Below, one piece after another: positions 15,601 through 20,578 of a DNA stretch of 22,335 nt. The notes beneath the pieces were generated by a model. It ran no database searches. It had not been told where the DNA came from and was given only the letters and a program-made list of their open reading frames with translations. The DNA is taken from assembly GCA_045655165.1 (NCBI GenBank), contig JAZOOT010000025.1, positions 1-22,335 of the forward strand. The letters are read 5' to 3'. Position numbers and translations under genes: made by a program. Position 1 is the stretch's first letter; every line of letters begins with the position of its first letter. This DNA comes from SIG607 sp045655165. GTDB lineage: Bacteria; Bacillota; Clostridia; Oscillospirales; Acutalibacteraceae.

Positions 15601-16841
15601 ATGCATGGGCATTTAAGCACAGTCTTGACACCACAACTGAAAACGCAGGTGAAATTTCAAGCGAATGGTCAATTCCCACAACTTGTGAAGTTGGCCGTTG
15701 GTACACAGGCGCTTTAATTCTTGATACCAGCAAGATTTTCGTACACGATAAAAAAGGCGAAAACGGCGAAGTTATTAAAGGCGACCCGAAAGAATACGCT
15801 GCTGTTTATTTGTGGTTGCGCGGCGGCGGTAAAGGTATGGTTGTAGTAGATGATATTACCTTTAAAAAGTTACCCGCAGGCCACCAAGCATATATTGTAG
15901 ATAACGGCGGCGCTAAAAGCGTTCCCGGCTATGTATCGGGCAGAATTGGCACAAGCTTTAGAGGCCAACTTCCCAGAAATCCGCAGTTTGAAAACCACAT
16001 CTTTAAAAATTACTTCAGATATGATGTTAACCACAACCAAGCAATTATTGAAGACAAAGATATGGTATTTACCAAAGACCAAATAAGTGTTGTAGCAAAC
16101 TGGGTGCGTTTGCACACAGTTCAAGATTTTGAAAACTATGCAATTTTGCTTAGTGCTTACCCCGGTCTTGGCCCTGCCGACCACGATTATGAACTTTACG
16201 ATGGCAAAAAAGACGGCAATTCACTTGATAATGTAACTTCCGGCAGATACAGTATTCACCGTCTTGGCACATCGGCTTACTGTGAAAACATTCAAATTCT
16301 TTCCGATGATTTAAGAATTTGCGGTGATGAAAAGTTCACGGTAAAAATGAAGGTTAAAATTGGCAAACACTTCCACACCGACGGCGCGGTTAAGATTGTT
16401 GGTTGTAAATCGCCAACATATGCTTGGGCTACTTCGGGTTCGTTCCACCCAATTGCCGTTATTGCCGATATTGCAGACGGCGAGTGGCACGAAGTAAGTT
16501 ATACCTTTAGTTCGGTTGAACGTTACTTGGCAATTCAAACACCGGGTTATGTTGAAGTATTTATTGATGATGTTGTAATTGACCGCGCTGACCCCGAAAT
16601 GCCTGTTTCTACACCGCCTGAATACACCGAATACGTTCAGGCACTCCGTGATAAAGACGGCAACCTTATTGAGGTTGACACCACAAGCATTGACGTTGGT
16701 TCAATTATTGACTTCTCGCTTTACATTGGCGGTGTTAATGTAGTAACTATACTTATTATTGTTGGCGGCGTACTTTTGGTAGCTGCAACAGTATTCGCAG
16801 TGCTTTTTATAATAAAAAAGCGCAAGGCAAAAAAAGCTTAA
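12621..16841 (+). CDS. Large surface protein with CBM-like modules and InlB-type repeats
   Basis: A 1406-residue exported, membrane-anchored protein. A signal peptide (residues 1-36) has a probable cleavage after S-A-F-A. The ectodomain alternates two module types. About five predicted beta-sandwich modules each open near an F-E-N/F-E-P motif (for example DFENY, NFQNY, NFENV, DFENY) and close with a V-D-D-I/V strand, as in carbohydrate-binding jelly-roll domains. Between them are InlB/Listeria-Bacteroides repeats with the G-W-F/Y-x-D/T-x signature: W281, W354, W618 and W865, plus a diverged copy near residue 1128. The C-terminus is a hydrophobic segment (about 1374-1398) followed by KKRKAKKA; no LPXTG motif is seen. 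The start has AAGGAG 8 bases upstream. It precedes the GH16 lipoprotein gene by 20 bases. Binding of polysaccharide or cell envelope is inferred from module type; the ligand is unknown. Confidence 0.88.
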   Translation: MNKMRNSVLVKVIGLVCTLALVLGAIYVPVTLSAFAATIPVTPDQTITFGFEPSEDPISGSWADGRAEDGFGCASWGMTIMTVDNQQAIGRNWGNAWTQGGGYRLNNKDGVYRLETNSRYVVRIKASFRKAPSLDTARTAEPYLSLGYGFTGPDSDNQVVTMSATIAKIAESSGLTYTISDISGTRVIEPSDEWYDLTYVFTTPADFAGKNTSFGFYQFNVQNTEIYVDDVKVTKLGSNTGMVMAKDEYNGETTVLLGNIGENAQLPVLVGKQPEHEFKGWFTDEARTVPAENVKFTAEVQNVYSKWRAPVSITFVDAYKNTNNKIDGFSGDVIPYPAEPVDFTKPAQKYFAGWYTTEMFTQKYDEEKFGSSDITLYAKWIDRQTEYVQDFENYEYSERGETTTDSKGNVCYANRGIFGESMTKIDDPTESGRGKVVKFNWDSSMVKVPEDPNTFEAKNYDNEVYYGITMGTQTFNYGTQYVMYFDYYVENIETQHITMKCQNIRATSGWPRSEDLTTKTYNVTSADKDGKWHTGAIVFTMKQYAGIDPNVHAIFRPSGNKNATVYLDNFRFVPAQANEVIMTVNEQNGNPAKHVPVVKGDPIDIEVPTYGERTFKGWYLDGACTIPFEETVVPAKNFEVFARWSPTPENFQNYPHSTTNASIFGQTISIVKGEGVGYKDNAVAKFVLDGDAVYSQDGDKVTYWAARSQSWGHVIKLDDVSEGTVYRISFMYKGDASANVNSVIRFQTAQPNNCWGHGKDYEGFSLTVTPDMNEWQKAEFLMRCSLADSIGSGLFLRFQTSAPVTDFEQYAVAYVDDILIEPIDKPFILYDGQNNKQPTVVQGKVGEKIVHPATPKKVGMKFVGWYLDTEFKQPFTDTVYAKDMNITVYAKYDFADNFTVNFENVGKNRGKEDDSLFFRGGLGSVAKTGYNKSKGLVFDRGLTDAWSSGNALFEDSNQVLLSNTNNYYITFKYCVQRQLTDNSFLSFTSGHAGNAWAFKHSLDTTTENAGEISSEWSIPTTCEVGRWYTGALILDTSKIFVHDKKGENGEVIKGDPKEYAAVYLWLRGGGKGMVVVDDITFKKLPAGHQAYIVDNGGAKSVPGYVSGRIGTSFRGQLPRNPQFENHIFKNYFRYDVNHNQAIIEDKDMVFTKDQISVVANWVRLHTVQDFENYAILLSAYPGLGPADHDYELYDGKKDGNSLDNVTSGRYSIHRLGTSAYCENIQILSDDLRICGDEKFTVKMKVKIGKHFHTDGAVKIVGCKSPTYAWATSGSFHPIAVIADIADGEWHEVSYTFSSVERYLAIQTPGYVEVFIDDVVIDRADPEMPVSTPPEYTEYVQALRDKDGNLIEVDTTSIDVGSIIDFSLYIGGVNVVTILIIVGGVLLVAATVFAVLFIIKKRKAKKA

Positions 16842-16861
16842 GGAAAGGATGGTAAACAATA

Positions 16862-18724
16862 ATGAAAACAGTTAGAATTATATCTTTAATTTTAAGCATT
16901 TGTCTTATGGTTTCCGCCCTTTCTGCATGTTCTATCTTTGGCGGGGCAAAACTTCCCGCCAAAATAGGCGATGACGGCAAATTTATATTTAAGGTTATCC
17001 GTTCTTCAAAGGCAAGTGACGAAGCCGAAGAAGTGGCTAAGGTTTTGCGAAACACAATGCGCGAAAACTTTGAATGCAAGGTAGATATTGGTAAAGACGC
17101 AACTACCGAATACGCTGAAGACACTTTTGAAGTTTTAATTGGCGATACAAACCGCCCTGAATCTTTAGAAGCAAAAACAGTTTTGGAAAATAGCCGTGCA
17201 AACACCGCTTTTGACTTTATTGTTAAGGTTGTTGGCAAAAAGGTTTGCATTCAGGTTACCAACGATGAAATGATGCCTATTGCAGGTGCTTGGTTTGCTG
17301 AAACTTTTTGCGACAGTATTGAAGACTGGAAATTACTTACCGAAGATTACGAATTTATTTACAGCAAAAAGTTTGATGCTGTAAATAACCAAATTGGCGG
17401 TGTTGACCTCGGTTCGTTTACTGTTGTTAAACCCTTGTTTGGTGATTATATTTCCTTAATGGAAATTGAAGAACACATTAAGTTTTATGAAAACTACGGT
17501 TACAAAATTGCTTATAACGATGATATAGATGCTGAAACCACCTACGAAATTCTTTTGGGCAACGCCGACCGCGAAGCTTCTAAAAGCGTTACAGTTGAAG
17601 GCGACAACTATGTAATTAAAGTTGTTGGCACAAAACTTGTAATTAAAGGTGGTACTTCGCTTGCAACATTCCGTGCAATTCGCCATTTTAACGAATTAGT
17701 TAAAGCACCGCAAAACGGCGGCGAAGCAATTAACTGGACCGATGGTTATGTTATTAACGGCAAGTACGATGCAAACGAAGCAGGCACTTACACCCTTAAC
17801 TGGGGCGACGAGTTCGAAAACAAAATAGACCTTTCTATTTGGTCGGGTCATATAAGCGGTTCTCAGGCCACTTCGGTTTTGGGCGGACACCTGTGGGAAT
17901 ATGGCCCCGACGGTAAACACATTCGTACTTCTGAACTTGCGATTCCCGGTAAAATGAGTTATATTACCGACGGAAAATGGGCTTTTGAACACTACCGTGT
18001 AGATAAAGATTTCTTCAGCCAGGGCTTCCAGACAATGCAATCAACTGTTTGGAGATATGGCCTTGCAGAAATTCGAATTCAAATGCCCGAAGCTCCCTCC
18101 AGCGTTTCGCTTTGGTTTAATAAACCAAGAGCAAGTTGGAACTTGGAAAACGGCAAAACCTTAAACACAGGTACAGGCAACACCTTTACCGAAATAGACC
18201 TTGTTGAAAACTATGGTCGCCCAAACAGTTTTGCCGCTTGTGTTCACCGCTGGTGGACCGAGCCCTCGCTTGACGGTTTGTTAAACACCCTTGCGCACAA
18301 CGTTGCACTTGACCCAAGCTACTTGGATAAAAACAGTAAGACTGATTATGAAGTACCCGAAGAAAAATACGGTGCTGACGGTATGGCCGATAAAACCCAA
18401 CATGTATATTCTTGGTATTGGGACCAAAACCAAATGAAGTTTGCTTTTGACGGCAGACGTTGGTGCACATATGACTTTACCAACACCGATGCCGTTTCAA
18501 TTCACAACATTTACACCGGTGCCATTATTGGTGGTTCGTTTGGTAACTCTACTTACGGTGTAACCTGGAAAGAGGGCAACCCCGATTACACAATTGGATA
18601 TGTTGATTACGTTCGGCTTTATCAAACAGATGCAATTAACAGCCAGTTAATTCTTGGTAAAACAGACCCTGAAGTTAAAGCAAAAATTTTCTACCCAGAG
18701 CATACACTTGTAGGCGAACATTAA
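16862..18724 (+). CDS. GH16-family lipoprotein glycoside hydrolase
   Basis: A 620-residue lipoprotein. The signal peptide ends in lipobox L20-S-A-C23. Residues of about 35-300 hold two related domains, each with a matching strand-loop motif: EVLIGDTNRPES from residue 90 and EILLGNADREAS from residue 229. From about 310 to 605 lies a GH16 (laminarinase-like) catalytic domain. It opens with W314-G-D-E-F-E-N and ID-LSIW, and has the catalytic motif E444-I-D446-L-V-E449 (ExDxxE: nucleophile, helper Asp, acid/base), followed by a strand-rich end with YVDYVRLYQ. All three catalytic acids are present, so activity is expected. GH16 members act on beta-1,3- or mixed-linked glucans, galactans and others; the substrate cannot be read from sequence. 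It follows the surface protein by 20 bases with AAAGGA 12 bases before ATG, and a strong terminator follows, so the two form an operon. Confidence 0.88.
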   Translation: MKTVRIISLILSICLMVSALSACSIFGGAKLPAKIGDDGKFIFKVIRSSKASDEAEEVAKVLRNTMRENFECKVDIGKDATTEYAEDTFEVLIGDTNRPESLEAKTVLENSRANTAFDFIVKVVGKKVCIQVTNDEMMPIAGAWFAETFCDSIEDWKLLTEDYEFIYSKKFDAVNNQIGGVDLGSFTVVKPLFGDYISLMEIEEHIKFYENYGYKIAYNDDIDAETTYEILLGNADREASKSVTVEGDNYVIKVVGTKLVIKGGTSLATFRAIRHFNELVKAPQNGGEAINWTDGYVINGKYDANEAGTYTLNWGDEFENKIDLSIWSGHISGSQATSVLGGHLWEYGPDGKHIRTSELAIPGKMSYITDGKWAFEHYRVDKDFFSQGFQTMQSTVWRYGLAEIRIQMPEAPSSVSLWFNKPRASWNLENGKTLNTGTGNTFTEIDLVENYGRPNSFAACVHRWWTEPSLDGLLNTLAHNVALDPSYLDKNSKTDYEVPEEKYGADGMADKTQHVYSWYWDQNQMKFAFDGRRWCTYDFTNTDAVSIHNIYTGAIIGGSFGNSTYGVTWKEGNPDYTIGYVDYVRLYQTDAINSQLILGKTDPEVKAKIFYPEHTLVGEH

Positions 18725-18731
18725 AAATCTT

Positions 18732-18759
18732 AAACCGCGTACTTATGTACGCGGTTTTT
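18732..18759 (+). terminator. Intrinsic terminator after the GH16 gene
   Basis: A perfect 11-bp stem (18732-18742 with 18747-18757, CCGCGTAC core) with a TTAT loop and a T run to 18759, 8 bases after the stop codon. It closes the surface-protein/GH16 operon. Confidence 0.93.
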
Positions 18760-18760
18760 G

Positions 18761-18789
18761 TTGTAAAAACGGAAAATATTTGATATAAT
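18761..18789 (+). promoter_or_regulatory. Promoter of dut
   Basis: TTGTAA at 18761-18766 and TATAAT at 18784-18789 with a 17-bp spacer and a TGA extended -10. It starts 2 bases after the preceding terminator. Transcription would begin near 18796, leaving a leader of only about 20 bases before the likely start codon. Confidence 0.85.
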
Positions 18790-18818
18790 AATTAAAAATG
18801 AATTTTAATGGTGTTGTT

Positions 18819-19256
18819 ATGAAAATAAGGGTAAAAAAATTAAACAAAAAAGCAATAATTCCCACAAAGGGTTCAGCACAAAGTGCAGGGTATGACCTTT
18901 ATGCGTGTTTAGAAAGAGACTGCATAGAAATTCCCCCGCAAAGCTGTGTTAAAATTGGTACAGGGCTTAGCATTGAAGTACCAAACGGTTACTTTGGGGC
19001 AATTTTTGCCCGAAGCGGTCTTGCAACAAAACAAAATCTGCGCCCCGCAAACTGTGTTGGCGTTGCCGACAGCGATTACAGAGGGGAATATATTGTTGCT
19101 TTATATAACGATTCAACAGTGCATAAAATTATAAATAACGGCGAAAGAATTGCCCAACTTGTAATTATGCCGTATTTAGATGTTGAATTTACGGAAACCG
19201 AAAATTTGTCGGAGACCGACCGTGCTGACGGCGGTTTTGGCTCAACAGGAAAATAA
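18819..19256 (+). CDS. dut: Deoxyuridine 5'-triphosphate nucleotidohydrolase (dUTPase)
   Basis: A 145-residue trimeric dUTPase that hydrolyses dUTP to dUMP and pyrophosphate, keeping uracil out of DNA and feeding dTMP synthesis. All five family motifs are present in order: AGYDLYA, RSGLA, GVADSDYRGEY, RIAQLVIMP and the C-terminal DGGFGSTGK lid. I place the start at ATG 18819 (MKIRVKKLNKKAII), which matches the usual family N-terminus. The in-frame ATG 18798 would add 7 residues but lies about 2 bases from the predicted transcription start. Neither start has a good Shine-Dalgarno (only GGTG before 18819), unlike most genes here. It is transcribed alone and ends at a shared terminator. Confidence 0.95.
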   Translation: MKIRVKKLNKKAIIPTKGSAQSAGYDLYACLERDCIEIPPQSCVKIGTGLSIEVPNGYFGAIFARSGLATKQNLRPANCVGVADSDYRGEYIVALYNDSTVHKIINNGERIAQLVIMPYLDVEFTETENLSETDRADGGFGSTGK

Positions 19257-19260
19257 AAAG

Positions 19261-19290
19261 AAACCCGCAAGGTGTAAGTCCTGCGGGTTT
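19261..19290. terminator. Bidirectional terminator between convergent genes
   Basis: A 9-bp stem (19261-19269 with 19282-19290, core CCCGC) is flanked by T-rich sequence on its right and A-rich sequence (AAAATAAAAAG) on its left, which is a T-rich tail on the minus strand. It sits 4 bases after the dut stop and 5 bases from the stop of the leftward gene, so it can serve both. Confidence 0.82.
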
Positions 19291-19295
19291 TGGTT

Positions 19296-20147
19296 TTAAT
19301 ATTTGTATTCGGTTTCAAGATTTACTTTTTCGGGCGGAAGTTCTAAAAGTTCGGGGTTTCTTAAATATTTTCTTAATTTGCGGAAAGCACAGGCAAAATA
19401 TGTACCCGAACAAATTCGTTCGTCCATAACAACGCCAAGCGGAATACATTTTTCAAAATAAATGTTATCATCTTTATCACGTTTGGGCACTTCGCGCATA
19501 TTGCCAAGCGTAATAAACACACTGGTGGTACCGAAGTTATATATGTGGTGGAAAATGTGGTTTGTGCGTATACTTGCAAGGTTAGAAATTGTTAAACTTG
19601 CGTGGAACGGGCTTGCTTCAATAATTGCGCGGGGAAGTAAATTGTGCTTATCCATCCATTTAAGAACGCTTACGCCAACACGCAAAAGGCCCGGAATTCC
19701 CAAAAGGGTTGCAATTAGTTTATCGGTTTTGTTAACCGTTTCGGCTTCGCGGTTGTCTTCAATATATTTCATCATTTTTTTATCAACATCGAAAACGGTA
19801 TCTGTGGGCAATAAATTCACTTTAGACATTGTGCCGTTATCAAGTTTGCCGCCCTTTAAAACAACCATGGCAACAGCAAGTTCGTTACGCGCGTAAACGC
19901 GCTTATTAACAACAAAGCGGTTTAAAAGCGGAAATTCAGCAATAACCCTTGTGTAAGCCGCGGTAATTACACTTAAATGACTAAGTTTAATGCCTTCTTT
20001 TCTTTTTTTGTTAAGATATTCGCGAATAGGTGCTTCGGGTATATCAACCTCTATCATATTTAAAGCATCGTTACGGTTTACCATTATATGCGGAACAATA
20101 GCATATTCGGCATCGGTAACCTTAACCTTAACCCCATCTTTTCTCAT
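19296..20147 (-). CDS. Stand-alone E2/CAT-fold acyltransferase-like protein lacking the catalytic His
   Basis: A 283-residue protein resembling only the catalytic domain of 2-oxo acid dehydrogenase E2 subunits (chloramphenicol-acetyltransferase fold). The block TISNL (186-190) through NFGTTSVFITLGNMRE and the final IPLGVVMDERICSG to FRKLRKYLRNPELL align in order with E2 enzymes. The E2 active-site motif DHRxxDG reads D242-E-R-I-C-S-G248, so the catalytic His is Glu and the second Asp is Ser. There is no lipoyl or E1/E3-binding domain and no pdh genes nearby. It could be a pseudo-enzyme, a different acyltransferase or a binding protein. No signal peptide, so cytoplasmic. The start ATG 20147 has AAGGGG about 10 bases upstream. 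It has its own promoter and is convergent with dut. Confidence 0.8.
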   Translation of the reverse strand: MRKDGVKVKVTDAEYAIVPHIMVNRNDALNMIEVDIPEAPIREYLNKKRKEGIKLSHLSVITAAYTRVIAEFPLLNRFVVNKRVYARNELAVAMVVLKGGKLDNGTMSKVNLLPTDTVFDVDKKMMKYIEDNREAETVNKTDKLIATLLGIPGLLRVGVSVLKWMDKHNLLPRAIIEASPFHASLTISNLASIRTNHIFHHIYNFGTTSVFITLGNMREVPKRDKDDNIYFEKCIPLGVVMDERICSGTYFACAFRKLRKYLRNPELLELPPEKVNLETEYKY

Positions 20148-20182
20148 AAAATATAAACCCCTTTTTTATACTATATATATAA

Positions 20183-20211
20183 ATTTTACTTTATTTTTGC
20201 CCAAAAGTCAA
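20183..20211 (-). promoter_or_regulatory. Promoter of the acyltransferase-like gene
   Basis: On the minus strand, TTGACT (20206-20211) and TAAAAT (20183-20188) are separated by 17 bp. It lies back to back with the rightward promoter at 20219-20247; the two -35 boxes are 7 bp apart. Confidence 0.72.
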
Positions 20212-20218
20212 TGAATTG

Positions 20219-20247
20219 TTGATTTTTAAAAAATGGTGTGGTACAAT
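20219..20247 (+). promoter_or_regulatory. Promoter of the 58-aa membrane protein gene
   Basis: TTGATT at 20219-20224 and TACAAT at 20242-20247 with a 17-bp spacer and TGG giving an extended -10. The ribosome site follows 10 bases later. Confidence 0.7.
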
Positions 20248-20272
20248 TAAATAAACGAGGGAGGCGATTGTT

Positions 20273-20449
20273 ATGAAAGAATTAACAGGCACACAAAAGT
20301 TTTTAATTGGATGCGGTGTTGTTGCTGTAGCGGCTGTAGCGGCTGTTGGTGTAGCCGTTGCTGTTAAAGAGGTGCAAAAACGCCTTGATAAAACGGTTGC
20401 CACGCTTGAGTTTGATGATGATAACGAAGAAGAACTGACAGAAGAATAA
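20273..20449 (+). CDS. Small single-pass membrane protein, 58 aa
   Basis: A short ORF with an excellent ribosome site (AGGGAGG, 8 bases before ATG 20273), its own promoter and its own terminator. The product begins MKELTGTQKF and has one hydrophobic segment (about residues 11-31) made almost only of Ala, Val and Gly. A short basic stretch (KEVQKRLDK) and a strongly acidic tail (about 46-58, EFDDDNEEELTEE) follow. The layout recalls small clostridial YtxH-like membrane proteins, but I do not recognise the family and give no function. The Ala/Val/Gly segment is typical of tightly packing or oligomerising helices. The basic part after the helix suggests the acidic C-terminus stays in the cytoplasm. 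Confidence 0.78.
   Translation: MKELTGTQKFLIGCGVVAVAAVAAVGVAVAVKEVQKRLDKTVATLEFDDDNEEELTEE
20324..20346 (+). repeat. 9-bp tandem repeat inside the small membrane gene
   Basis: GCTGTAGCG occurs twice in direct tandem (20324-20341) and is followed by a partial third copy (GCTGT). It encodes the A-V-A repeat of the membrane helix. Each unit is in frame, so gain or loss of copies would lengthen or shorten the helix without a frameshift. Confidence 0.75.
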
Positions 20450-20462
20450 TTACAATTTAACT

Positions 20463-20496
20463 AAGCACTGCAAACTTTGCTTTGCAGTGCTTTTTT
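20463..20496 (+). terminator. Intrinsic terminator after the 58-aa gene
   Basis: A perfect 12-bp stem (20463-20474 with 20481-20492, core GCACTGC) with a 6-nt loop and a T run to 20496. Confidence 0.92.
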
Positions 20497-20508
20497 GTTT
20501 TTAAAACC

Positions 20509-20537
20509 TTGACATAAAAGGTGTTTGCCAGTATAAT
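20509..20537 (+). promoter_or_regulatory. Consensus promoter of the second surface protein gene
   Basis: TTGACA at 20509-20514 and TATAAT at 20532-20537 with a 17-bp spacer, a perfect sigma-A match, placed 12 bases after the preceding terminator. Strong expression of the downstream secreted protein is inferred. Confidence 0.9.
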
Positions 20538-20578
20538 AATTATGTATAATTGTAATTTTTTCTGAAAGGATTTATTAT

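Noticed and set aside
12621..16841. Internal DNA repeats suggesting recent module duplication
   Set aside because: The modules share protein motifs but I could not find long near-identical DNA stretches, so any duplication is old.
16849..16861. ATG at 16849, close to the ribosome site of the GH16 gene
   Set aside because: It is out of frame with the signal peptide and lipobox; ATG 16862 gives the correct N-terminus.
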